NCBI GenBank assembly: GCA_900551985.1
Contig: URYG01000048.1
Span: 1-16,798, forward strand
Length of the DNA: 16,798 nucleotides
From: an uncultured Prevotella sp.
GTDB taxonomy: Bacteria; Bacteroidota; Bacteroidia; Bacteroidales; Bacteroidaceae
Reading direction: 5' to 3'
The position numbers were made by a program, and so were the translations under genes. Under the pieces are notes generated by a model, which was given only the letters and a program-made list of their open reading frames with translations, searched no databases and was not told the DNA's origin. Below, one piece after another: positions 6,198 through 12,978 of the stretch; the stretch's first letter is position 1; each line of letters opens with the position of its first letter.

Positions 6198-6287
6198 TTA
6201 CTTGCTCTTATGTCTGTTCTTACGTAATCTCTTTTTACGCTTGTGAGTAGCCATCTTGTGGCCCTTCTTTTTCTTTCCGTTTGGCAT
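6198..6287 (-). CDS. 29-aa AURKAIP1/COX24-domain (bS22-like) basic protein, probable ribosomal component
   Basis: A tiny gene encoding 29 residues, starting MPNGKKKKGHKM and continuing ATHKRKKRLRKNRHK before a TAA stop. More than half the residues are Lys, Arg or His. The KMxTHKRKKRLRKNRHK pattern is that of the AURKAIP1/COX24 C-terminal domain, shared by mitochondrial small-subunit protein mS38 and mycobacterial bS22. Bacteroidetes have proteins annotated with this domain. A role in the small ribosomal subunit is inferred from family membership and composition. It sits between the HU-like gene (45-nt gap) and rng (132-nt gap), a sensible neighbourhood for an RNA-binding protein. The ATG at 6287 is preceded by a strongly A/T-rich leader (AAAATTTTAAAATC), the usual Bacteroidales start context. 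It is short enough to be missed by gene callers, but its composition and position make it convincing. Confidence 0.82.
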   Translation of the reverse strand: MPNGKKKKGHKMATHKRKKRLRKNRHKSK

Positions 6288-6333
6288 GATTTTAAAATTT
6301 TAAAATATTGTTATTATAAAAATGTTAATTCTC

Positions 6334-6618
6334 TTACTGAGCGTTCTGCATCTCCTCGATGAAGCTCTTAGATGGCTTGAAGCTTGGCAAGTCGTGAGCT
6401 GGGATGGTGAGTGTTGTGTTCTTAGAGATGTTGCGAGCGGTCTTAGCGGCACGGTGCTTGATGTTGAAGCTACCGAAGCCACGCAGGTAAACATTCTCCT
6501 TGTTCTGGATAAGGCTCTTCTTCACCTCCTCCATGAACGACTCTACTACTATGCTAACTTCCTTCTTAGCCATACCAGTAGCGATTGCTACTTCATTTAT
6601 GATATCTGCTTTAGTCAT
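6334..6618 (-). CDS. HU/IHF-family DNA-binding protein
   Basis: 94 residues from the ATG at 6618 (MTKADIINEVAIATGM), the usual HU length. A longer upstream frame is open but overlaps the promoter, so the short start is preferred. The helical dimerisation half is followed by the signature YLRGFGSF and the DNA-binding arm (KTARNISKN ... TIPAHDLPSFKPSKSF). HU dimers bind the minor groove and bend DNA, organising the nucleoid. Canonical HU/IHF have the intercalating proline in RNP at the arm tip. Here the arm reads RNISKN, with Ile in that place, so bending may be weaker or different. It is the first gene of a minus-strand cluster with the 29-aa protein and rng, and a near-perfect promoter lies 49 nt upstream. 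I cannot tell an HU from an IHF subunit on sequence alone. Confidence 0.9.
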   Translation of the reverse strand: MTKADIINEVAIATGMAKKEVSIVVESFMEEVKKSLIQNKENVYLRGFGSFNIKHRAAKTARNISKNTTLTIPAHDLPSFKPSKSFIEEMQNAQ

Positions 6619-6666
6619 TTCTCTTCTTTTATTTATTTTTATACTTAATAATCTCAAATCGGTGTG

Positions 6667-6697
6667 CAAAGATACAAGTTTTTTGTGATATAACAAA
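6667..6697 (-). promoter_or_regulatory. Promoter of the HU-like gene / 29-aa gene (and perhaps rng)
   Basis: On the minus strand TTTG covers 6697 to 6694 and TATCTTTG covers 6674 to 6667, with 19 nt between. This is a near-consensus Bacteroidales promoter. It would give a leader of roughly 40 nt before the ATG at 6618. Confidence 0.85.
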
Positions 6698-6736
6698 ATA
6701 GTTAAGGCTTTTTTTGCAAAAAAAATGCTCTAAGTA

Positions 6737-6768
6737 TTTGCATATTAGGTTTTTATTCTGTATTTTTG
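6737..6768 (+). promoter_or_regulatory. Promoter of the TPM-domain gene
   Basis: TTTG at 6737-6740 and TATTTTTG at 6761-6768 are separated by 20 nt. The start codon is at 6787, so the leader is very short (about 10-15 nt). It is divergent from the HU promoter, with about 40 bp between the two -33 boxes. Confidence 0.8.
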
Positions 6769-6786
6769 CACTAAAATTGAGAATTT

Positions 6787-7620
6787 ATGGCTTTTAAGAG
6801 ACATTTTTTAGTGATGATATGGATGGCTTTCAGCGTCTTGTCGCTGTCTGCCAAAAAGGAGTGGAATGCGGATAATGTGCCGATTCCTTTCCTTCAGGAC
6901 TCCACGCAGTATGTTTCCGATCCCGATGGCTATGTGGATAGGGCGCTCAAGGATTCGGCTAACTTCTACCTGCAGAAGCTGAAGCTGGAGTGTGGTGTGC
7001 AGAATGTGCTCATCATCGTGGGCAGGGTGGCTAACCAGGATGCTTTCAGGATGGCGCAGGATGTGGGCAACAAGTATGGCATCGGCTACAAGAAGAGCCG
7101 CAGGGGACTGGTTATCGTGATTGCCGTGGAAGACCACAAGTACTTCATCGCTCCCGGCAGCGGACTGGAGGGAGAGCTGACGGATGTGGACTGCGATGAT
7201 ATTGCCCGTGCCTGCATCGTGAAATACATGCGCGAGGATGCCCCAGGCGAGGCTGTTGCCTCTGTGAGCCGTGCTATATATAATAAGGTGAAATGCGGGC
7301 GCACCGGAATTGAGTCGGTAGATGAGGGGACGGTGAATGATGAAGAGGATTGGGCACTGGTCATTATCCTGTTCCTCCTCTTTTTCGGAATCCCGATCTA
7401 TTACCTCGTCCGTTACATCCTGGAGCAGGTGGGCCTGGTAAAGCCAAGGCCGAAGGGCAAGGGTAGAAACCGGTCGCGAAGAAGGAATGATGATGACGAC
7501 TGGTTGCCTCCGTTCTTCATGGGCGGCGGAGGCTTCTCCGGTGGTGGAGGAGGCGGCTTCTCGGGCGGCTCCTTTGGCGGCGGAACATTCTCTGGCGGCG
7601 GCTCCGGCGGAAGCTGGTAG
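6787..7620 (+). CDS. TPM-domain membrane protein with glycine-rich tail
   Basis: 277 residues. An N-terminal signal peptide (about residues 1-22, ending LSLSAKK) leads into a TPM domain (PF04536; about 45-175), with VDRALKDSANFYLQ, a VQNVLIIVG strand and the RRGLVIVIAVEDHKYFIAPGSG stretch in which the fold's conserved Gly and acidic residues can be seen. A single transmembrane helix follows (about 189-212, WALVIILFLLFFGIPIYYLV). The C-terminal part is a basic linker, an Asp-run, and a tail of Gly, Ser and Phe ending GGSGGSW. The domain faces the periplasm. Family members are linked to photosystem repair in plants and to membrane-protein or respiratory-complex maintenance in bacteria; the function here is unknown. 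The next gene encodes LemA, the standard genomic partner of TPM proteins, which supports a joint membrane role. It has its own promoter at 6737-6768. Confidence 0.88.
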   Translation: MAFKRHFLVMIWMAFSVLSLSAKKEWNADNVPIPFLQDSTQYVSDPDGYVDRALKDSANFYLQKLKLECGVQNVLIIVGRVANQDAFRMAQDVGNKYGIGYKKSRRGLVIVIAVEDHKYFIAPGSGLEGELTDVDCDDIARACIVKYMREDAPGEAVASVSRAIYNKVKCGRTGIESVDEGTVNDEEDWALVIILFLLFFGIPIYYLVRYILEQVGLVKPRPKGKGRNRSRRRNDDDDWLPPFFMGGGGFSGGGGGGFSGGSFGGGTFSGGGSGGSW

Positions 7621-7624
7621 TTGC

Positions 7625-7704
7625 TGATAGCTAATAGTTTATAATTGATAGCTAATAGTTTATAATTGGAAGATAATAATTAATCAATAATCATTAATCA
7701 ATAA
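7625..7704. repeat. Two adjacent A/T-rich tandem repeats between the TPM and lemA genes
   Basis: Two identical 21-nt units (core GATAGCTAATAGTTTATAA) lie at 7625-7645 and 7646-7666. A second duplication, ATTAATCAATAA, lies at 7679-7690 and 7693-7704, a 14-nt period. They fill the gap between the TPM stop and the lemA start. Copy number may vary between strains and change the spacing of the two genes. Confidence 0.85.
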
Positions 7705-7713
7705 TTGAAAAGT

Positions 7714-8295
7714 ATGAAGAAAACAGGATGGATTATCTTAGGCGTCATCGTAGTGTTGGTGCTCTGGGTGTTCAGTGGTTATAATGGTATGGTAGGAGAG
7801 CAGGAGAAGGCTACTACCGAGTTGTCTAACATGCAGGCTCAGTATCAGCGTCGTGCCGATATGATGCCTCAGTTGGCTAAGATCGTAAAGGCTTATGCCA
7901 AGCACGAGAAGGAGACCTTTGAGGAGGTGACCAAGGCTCGTGCTTCTGTAGGCCAGGTGAAGCTGGATGTGAATAATCTCACGGAGGCTAGCATGAAGCA
8001 GTATGCAGCTGCTCAGGGTGAGTTGGCAAATGCCTTCTCCAAGCTGATGCTGGTAGCTGAAAAATATCCGGAGTTGAAGGCTAGCGAGAACTTCAAGGCT
8101 CTCCAGGTTCAGGAGGAAGGCACTGAGAATAGAATCAGCGAGGCTCGCCGTAAGTACAATGAGACTGTACAGTCTTATAACCAGACGGTTAGAAAGATGC
8201 CTAATGCCATTATCGCTGGTATTTTCAATTTCAATGTAATGCCTAAGTTTGAGGCAGCAGCTGGTGCCGAGAAGGCTCCAGACTTGGATATCTAG
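7714..8295 (+). CDS. lemA: LemA family membrane protein
   Basis: 193 residues from the ATG at 7714. An in-frame TTG three codons earlier is less likely. A transmembrane helix at residues 5-22 (GWIILGVIVVLVLWVFSG) is followed by the family hallmark YNGMVGEQEKATTELSNMQAQYQRR. A long helical coiled-coil domain follows, with QLAKIVKAYAKHE, LMLVAEKYPELKASENF and the conserved ENRISEARRKYNETVQSYN stretch, ending with a short C-terminal tail. The length is normal for the family. LemA proteins are anchored in the inner membrane with the helical domain outside; the biochemical role is unknown. It follows the TPM gene on the same strand with a 93-nt gap filled by tandem repeats, with no promoter or terminator seen between them, so the two are probably cotranscribed. 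Confidence 0.93.
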   Translation: MKKTGWIILGVIVVLVLWVFSGYNGMVGEQEKATTELSNMQAQYQRRADMMPQLAKIVKAYAKHEKETFEEVTKARASVGQVKLDVNNLTEASMKQYAAAQGELANAFSKLMLVAEKYPELKASENFKALQVQEEGTENRISEARRKYNETVQSYNQTVRKMPNAIIAGIFNFNVMPKFEAAAGAEKAPDLDI

Positions 8296-8318
8296 TAAAA
8301 TATAATTCTGTCAAGAAT

Positions 8319-8390
8319 GTCGCCCTGTAAGAGCAAAGGCATTGAATATGTGATGCTTTTGTCCTTTCAGGGCGACTTTGCTTTCCTTTC
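8319..8390 (+). terminator. Long hairpin after lemA, probable terminator
   Basis: A perfect 9-bp outer stem, GTCGCCCTG (8319-8327) with CAGGGCGAC (8368-8376), encloses an inner stem CAAAGGCAT/ATGCTTTTG with one G-U pair. The sequence after it is T-rich but interrupted (TTTGCTTTCCTTTC). It is well placed to end the TPM-lemA transcript. Confidence 0.6.
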
Positions 8391-8460
8391 AATCTGTTAC
8401 ATTCGCCATATTTTATATATATTTTGTATTTCAGATGAATCGTATTTCAGATTTTCTTTG

Positions 8461-8468
8461 TATCTTTG
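8461..8468 (+). promoter_or_regulatory. -7 element of the pyruvate kinase promoter
   Basis: TATCTTTG followed by CA is an exact TAnnTTTG match, 69 nt ahead of the pyk start codon. No clear TTTG is found 19-21 nt upstream, so the -33 element is weak. Confidence 0.6.
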
Positions 8469-8536
8469 CACAAAATTTGAGAAAAGTGGCAGAAATGTCA
8501 CGATAACATTGAAATTTCTATAAGGTAATTACAAAT

Positions 8537-9988
8537 ATGAAACAAACAAAGATTGTTGCTTCCATCAGCGATCGCAGATGCGATCAAGATTTTATCCGAA
8601 AACTGTTTTTTGCGGGCATGAACGTGGTTCGTATGAACACCGCACATGCTACAGAAGATGGAATCCGTACCATTGTCAAGAACGTTAGAGCTGTGTCTCC
8701 ACATATTGGTATCATGATTGATACCAAGGGTCCGGAGGTGCGCACTACCGACGTAAAGGAGCCTATACATTATAATATAGGTGACGTGGTGAAAATCTTC
8801 GGTCGTCCTGATGTAGATTCTTCTCATGATACCGTGAATTTGAGCTATCCTGATATTGCTGCCGATTTGAAGGTGGGCGACGACATCTTGTTTGATGATG
8901 GCGAACTCGACATGAAGGTAGTGGATATTCAGGGTCCTATGCTCGTGGCTGAGGTTCAGAACGAGGGAACACTGGGTGCTCACAAGAGCGTGAACGTGCC
9001 GGGCGAGCACATCGACCTGCCTGCGCTTACCGAGAAAGACCGCAGAAACATCGAGCTTGCCATCGAGCTGGATATTGATTTCATTGCTCACTCATTCGTG
9101 CGCAATGCAGCTGATGTAAAGGCTGTGCAGGATATTCTCGATGCTCATCACAGCGACATCAAGATTATCTCCAAGATCGAGAATCAGGAGGGTGTAGATA
9201 ACATCGATGAGATCATCGAAGCCTGCTATGGTATCATGATTGCCCGTGGTGACTTGGGTATTGAGGTGCCTATCGAAAGAATCCCTGGTATCCAGCGCCG
9301 CATCATCGCCAAGTGCGTGAAGGCTCAGAAGCCGGTAATCGTAGCTACCCAGATGCTTCACACCATGATCAAGAATCCTCGTCCTACACGTGCCGAGGTA
9401 ACAGATATTGCCAACGCTATCTTCTACCGTACAGACGCCCTGATGCTTTCGGGTGAAACTGCCAGCGGTAAGTATCCGGTAGAGGCTGTTCAGACCATGG
9501 CGCGCATTGCAGAGCAGGCTGAGAAGGATAAGTCGCCACTGAACGATATTGATCCAACAGAGGATGGCAAGATCGACCAGAAGCTCTTCCTGGCTCATGC
9601 TGCCATCGAGGCAACCAAGAAGTTGGGCGTTGCCGGCATCATTACCGATGGTGAAACGGGTCAGACAGCCCGTTGCCTGGCTTCGTTCCGTGGTCCTAAC
9701 CCGGTGCTTGCCATCTGTTACAAGGAGAAGCTTCAGCGCTGGTTGAACCTGAGCTATGGTATTATTCCAATCCATCAGAAGGATCAGGTTTCTACCAAGG
9801 CTATGTTTTCCGCGGCGGTACGTATGCTCCGCCAGAAGGGTTATCTGGGCGAGGAGGATAAGATTGCTTACCTGAGTGGTAGCTTCGGTGAGGGTGGAGG
9901 AACCACCTTCGTCGAAATCAACAAGGTGAAGAAGATCTTCGATAACAGCTATACCTTCAATTTGCCATCAAACGGCATTGAAGACTAG
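8537..9988 (+). CDS. pyk: Pyruvate kinase
   Basis: 483 residues, the normal bacterial length. It converts phosphoenolpyruvate and ADP to pyruvate and ATP in glycolysis. Visible landmarks: MKQTKIVASISD start; VVRMNTAH with Arg32 and Asn34 for ADP/K+; IDTKGPEVRT (61-70); the B domain around 75-160; ISKIENQEG with catalytic Lys213 and metal ligand Glu215; ARGDLGIEVP with metal ligand Asp239; ATQMLHTM; RPTRAEVTDIANA; and LMLSGETASGKYPVEAV. The C-terminal domain (about 340-483) would carry the effector site. The usual NFSHG motif reads NTAHA here, so the serine that helps hold K+ in the muscle enzyme is replaced by alanine, while the glutamate of TKGPE is kept. It has its own -7 promoter element and stands as a single gene. 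An A/T hairpin (9998-10019) follows the stop without a T-tract. Confidence 0.97.
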   Translation: MKQTKIVASISDRRCDQDFIRKLFFAGMNVVRMNTAHATEDGIRTIVKNVRAVSPHIGIMIDTKGPEVRTTDVKEPIHYNIGDVVKIFGRPDVDSSHDTVNLSYPDIAADLKVGDDILFDDGELDMKVVDIQGPMLVAEVQNEGTLGAHKSVNVPGEHIDLPALTEKDRRNIELAIELDIDFIAHSFVRNAADVKAVQDILDAHHSDIKIISKIENQEGVDNIDEIIEACYGIMIARGDLGIEVPIERIPGIQRRIIAKCVKAQKPVIVATQMLHTMIKNPRPTRAEVTDIANAIFYRTDALMLSGETASGKYPVEAVQTMARIAEQAEKDKSPLNDIDPTEDGKIDQKLFLAHAAIEATKKLGVAGIITDGETGQTARCLASFRGPNPVLAICYKEKLQRWLNLSYGIIPIHQKDQVSTKAMFSAAVRMLRQKGYLGEEDKIAYLSGSFGEGGGTTFVEINKVKKIFDNSYTFNLPSNGIED

Positions 9989-10028
9989 TAAAAAGGTCAT
10001 TATTTTAAGAAAAATAATGTGATGGAGT

Positions 10029-10088
10029 AAATATTGGTGCAAAAATTTGCAGTATTCAAAAAAATGCTGTAATTTTGCACCAATATTT
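10029..10088. repeat. 16-bp perfect inverted repeat enclosing the promoter of the polysaccharide-export gene
   Basis: AAATATTGGTGCAAAA (10029-10044) and its exact reverse complement TTTTGCACCAATATTT (10073-10088) are separated by 28 nt. The stem can be extended inward with imperfect pairing (TTTGCAG/CTGTAA) to about 22 bp with a 14-nt loop. The right arm overlaps the -7 element. As RNA it could be a hairpin ending pyk transcription, but it lacks a clean T-tract. As DNA it could be an operator or a very short invertible promoter. Confidence 0.85.
10046..10077 (+). promoter_or_regulatory. Promoter of the polysaccharide-export lipoprotein gene
   Basis: TTTG at 10046-10049 and TAATTTTG at 10070-10077 are 20 nt apart, an exact Bacteroidales promoter. 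It lies wholly within the 16-bp inverted repeat and starts transcription about 25 nt before the ATG at 10109. It may also drive glmS, for which no separate promoter was seen. Confidence 0.75.
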
Positions 10089-10108
10089 TATAACGAAATT
10101 TGTTGAGA

Positions 10109-10909
10109 ATGAAAAAAATCATCTATTCAGCGCTTGTCGCTTTGACAATGGTCTTGATGCTCGGCAGTTGCGGAAGCACCAAGAATGTGGCTTATTTTCA
10201 AAATGCCGATTCTATCAGTTATGCAGCTTCTAAGATGCTTTACGAAGCAAAGATTATGCCTAAGGATGAGTTGACAATCACCGTAATAACTACTGATCCT
10301 AAAGCTGCAATTCCTTTTAACCTGGCTGTGTCTCAAACCATCGGTACGGGTGGACAGTTGAGCTCATCAGGTGGTTCCCTGCAGGGCTATCTTGTAGATA
10401 ACAGCGGTAACATCGAGTTTCCGGTAGTAGGTACGCTGCATGTTGGCGGCTTGACCAAGAATCAGGCAGAAAACCTCATCAAGAGCAAGGTAAAGCCTTA
10501 CTTGGCTGAGCAGGAGAATCCTATCGTTACTGTTCGAATGGGTAGCTATCACGTCTCTGTATTGGGTGAAGTGGAAAAGCCGGGAATTATCTATGCTCCT
10601 CAGGAAAAAATGAGTGTACTTGAGGCTTTGGCACAGTGTGGCGACCTTACCATCTATGGTAAGCGTGATAATGTGTTGCTTATCCGCCAGGATGCACAGG
10701 GAGAGAAGCATACCTATCGCTTGAACATGAATGATGCAAACATCATCAATTCTCCATATTATTATCTTCAGCAGAACGACATTATCTATGTAGAACCAAA
10801 TAAGGTTAAGGCACAGAACTCTTCTATCGGTTCTTCTACGACTTTGTGGTTCTCTGCTGTAAGTATCTTGACATCCATCGCATCATTGGTTGTCAACATC
10901 TTGCGATAA
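10109..10909 (+). CDS. Polysaccharide biosynthesis/export lipoprotein (Wza/KpsD-like)
   Basis: 266 residues from the ATG at 10109. An in-frame TTG at 10100 is less likely. The signal sequence ends in a lipobox LGSC (Cys21), so the protein is lipidated. A Poly_export domain (PF02563; about 47-137) has KDELTITV and GNIEFPVVGTLHVGGLT. An SLBB-type segment (about 146-195) reads SYHVSVLGEVEKPGIIYAPQEKMSVLEALA. The C-terminus (about 243-266) is a hydrophobic/amphipathic helix (TLWFSAVSILTSIASLVVNILR), the place where Wza forms its outer-membrane helical barrel. Such proteins form the outer-membrane channel for capsule or exopolysaccharide export. No Wzc-like co-polymerase/kinase or glycosyltransferase gene is adjacent, so it is an orphan here. 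The next gene is glmS (59-nt gap), which makes the amino-sugar precursor and could share the transcript. Its promoter lies inside an inverted repeat. Confidence 0.9.
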   Translation: MKKIIYSALVALTMVLMLGSCGSTKNVAYFQNADSISYAASKMLYEAKIMPKDELTITVITTDPKAAIPFNLAVSQTIGTGGQLSSSGGSLQGYLVDNSGNIEFPVVGTLHVGGLTKNQAENLIKSKVKPYLAEQENPIVTVRMGSYHVSVLGEVEKPGIIYAPQEKMSVLEALAQCGDLTIYGKRDNVLLIRQDAQGEKHTYRLNMNDANIINSPYYYLQQNDIIYVEPNKVKAQNSSIGSSTTLWFSAVSILTSIASLVVNILR

Positions 10910-10968
10910 CAGTAAAGGATAAAAGGTCAGGAATAACAAACGGAAATACAACATAAATATATATAAGT

Positions 10969-12873
10969 ATGTGTGGCATAGTAGGATATTTAGGTAAGGG
11001 AGACGCTTATCCAGCCCTCATCAAGGGCTTGAAGCGCCTGGAGTACCGCGGATATGATTCTGCGGGTGTTGCCCTTATTAGCAATGACGGCTCTTTGAAT
11101 GTATATAAGGCAAAGGGCAAGGTGGCTGATTTGGAAGCGTTCTGCGCTGACAAGGATATTTCAGGACATGTAGGTATTGCCCATACACGTTGGGCTACCC
11201 ATGGAGAGCCTTCGGCTGTGAATGCTCATCCTCATTATTCTTCAAGCAAGAACCTTGCCATGATTCATAATGGTATTATCGAGAACTATGCCGACATCAA
11301 GAAGAACCTGATGGCAAAGGGTGTGGAGTTCAAGAGTGAGACCGATACTGAGGTGCTCGTACAGCTCATTGAATACATCCAGGTGAAGAAGGATCTTGAT
11401 TTGTTGACTGCCGTTCAGGTAGCGCTCCGTCAGGTGATTGGCGCTTATGCCATCGCTATTCTCGACAAGCGCCACCCTGACCAGATTATTGCTGCCCGCA
11501 AGCAGAGCCCGCTGGTAGTGGGTATTGGCGAGGACGGAGAGTTCTATCTCGGTTCGGATGCCAGCCCTATCATCGAATATACCGACAAGGTGGTTTACCT
11601 GGAGGATGGCAACATCGCAGTGATGCGCCTAGGACAGGAATTGCAGGTAGTGAATATCCAGAACGTAAAGCTCAACCCTGAGGTTCAGACCGTGGATATC
11701 GACCTCGGCCAGATTGAGAAGGGTGGTTTCCCTCACTTCATGCTGAAGGAAATCTTCGAGCAGCCTGAGTGCCTGCGCAACTGTATGCGTGGCCGTGTGG
11801 TGAGCCGCACCGTGGAAACCCGTGTGATGACCGACGGTGACGATACAACCTGCAAGACGGAGACAGAGATGGGCGTAGTGCTCAGCTCCATCACCGACCA
11901 TCGCCAGCAGCTCCTCAATGCCAAGCGAATCATCATCGTGGCTTGTGGAACATCATGGCACGCCGGACTCATCGGCAAGCAGATGATTGAGAATTACTGT
12001 CGCATCCCAGTGGAAGTGGAATATGCATCAGAGTTCCGTTACCGCAACCCAGTGGTAACAAAGGATGATGTGGTCATCGCCATTTCCCAGAGTGGTGAAA
12101 CCGCTGATACCCTGGCTGCCATCAAGCTTGCCAAGGAGAGTGGTGCGTTTATCTATGGTATCTGTAACTCCATCGGTTCTTCGATTGCACGAGAGACAGA
12201 TACGGGTACCTATATTCACGTAGGTCCGGAGATCGGTGTTGCCTCTACCAAGGCGTTCACCGGTCAGGTTACCGTCCTTATCCTCCTGGCACTCGCCATC
12301 GGTAAGGAGAGGGGAACCATCAGCGAAAACGAATATCAGAAGATTACAGAACAGCTTTGGAACATTCCTTGCAAGATGAAGGAAGTGTTGAAGCTCAACA
12401 ATAAGATAGCTGACTTGAGCCGTACCTTTACGTATGCGCGCAATTTCATCTATCTGGGTCGTGGATTCCAGTATCCAGTAGCCCTGGAGGGTGCATTGAA
12501 GTTGAAGGAGATTAGCTACATCCATGCTGAGGGCTATCCTGCAGCAGAGATGAAGCATGGACCTATCGCGTTGATTGACAGTGATATGCCTGTAGTAGTC
12601 ATTGCCACCCATAACTTCATGTACGAGAAGGTCTTGTCTAATATCCAGGAGATCAAGGCCCGTCAGGGTCGTGTCATTGCCATTGTCAGCAAGGGCGATG
12701 AAACCATTTCCAAGATTGCCGACGAAGTGATTGAACTCCCTGAGACCCTGGAGTGTCTGGAGCCATTATTGGCTACTATTCCTTTGCAGCTGCTGGCTTA
12801 CCATGTAGCTGTATGTAAGGGTAAGAATGTTGACCAACCAAGAAACTTGGCCAAGTCGGTTACTGTAGAATAA
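10969..12873 (+). CDS. glmS: Glutamine--fructose-6-phosphate aminotransferase (isomerizing)
   Basis: 634 residues. It makes glucosamine-6-phosphate from fructose-6-phosphate and glutamine, the first step to UDP-GlcNAc for peptidoglycan and LPS. The N-terminal class II glutaminase domain starts MCGIVGYLG, with Cys2 as nucleophile after Met removal, and shows LEYRGYDSAG, HTRWATHGEPS and HNGIIEN. Two SIS isomerase domains follow: ACGTSWHAG near residue 325, ISQSGETADTLAA, and a second with LEGALKLKEISYIHAEGYPAAEMKHGPIAL. The C-terminal tail DQPRNLAKSVTVE is the conserved end that carries the sugar-site lysine. The protein is about 20-25 residues longer than the usual ~610. The extra length lies in the linker between glutaminase and SIS domains (roughly residues 283-303, containing VMTDGDDTT). 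No glmS ribozyme-like leader was recognised. A terminator follows. Confidence 0.97.
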   Translation: MCGIVGYLGKGDAYPALIKGLKRLEYRGYDSAGVALISNDGSLNVYKAKGKVADLEAFCADKDISGHVGIAHTRWATHGEPSAVNAHPHYSSSKNLAMIHNGIIENYADIKKNLMAKGVEFKSETDTEVLVQLIEYIQVKKDLDLLTAVQVALRQVIGAYAIAILDKRHPDQIIAARKQSPLVVGIGEDGEFYLGSDASPIIEYTDKVVYLEDGNIAVMRLGQELQVVNIQNVKLNPEVQTVDIDLGQIEKGGFPHFMLKEIFEQPECLRNCMRGRVVSRTVETRVMTDGDDTTCKTETEMGVVLSSITDHRQQLLNAKRIIIVACGTSWHAGLIGKQMIENYCRIPVEVEYASEFRYRNPVVTKDDVVIAISQSGETADTLAAIKLAKESGAFIYGICNSIGSSIARETDTGTYIHVGPEIGVASTKAFTGQVTVLILLALAIGKERGTISENEYQKITEQLWNIPCKMKEVLKLNNKIADLSRTFTYARNFIYLGRGFQYPVALEGALKLKEISYIHAEGYPAAEMKHGPIALIDSDMPVVVIATHNFMYEKVLSNIQEIKARQGRVIAIVSKGDETISKIADEVIELPETLECLEPLLATIPLQLLAYHVAVCKGKNVDQPRNLAKSVTVE

Positions 12874-12876
12874 GAT

Positions 12877-12913
12877 AAAGGGAATCGTCGTTTCTTGACG
12901 TTTCCCTTTTTTT
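12877..12913 (+). terminator. Intrinsic terminator after glmS
   Basis: AAAGGGAATCGTC (12877-12889) pairs with GACGTTTCCCTTT (12897-12909) with one T-T mismatch, loop of 7 nt, and a T-run to 12913. It separates glmS from the purF-like/carAB group. Confidence 0.88.
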
Positions 12914-12978
12914 GGAGGGGTGTCCCTCGGATAGGTATATTCAGATTTAACTAAATAAGATAAAGGATAATAAAGAGT

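Noticed and set aside
8317..8523. 68-codon plus-strand open frame between lemA and pyk
   Set aside because: It covers the lemA terminator hairpin and the pyk promoter and has no recognisable protein character.
9092..9775. 227-codon open frame on the minus strand
   Set aside because: Antisense shadow of pyruvate kinase; no family resemblance and no promoter.
9998..10019. Intrinsic terminator after pyk
   Set aside because: A perfect 9-bp A/T stem is present, but it is followed by GTGATGG rather than a T-run, so it is unlikely to terminate on its own.
10910..10968. glmS ribozyme in the leader of glmS
   Set aside because: The gap is only 59 nt, A/T-rich and lacks the ribozyme core; such ribozymes are a feature of Firmicutes.
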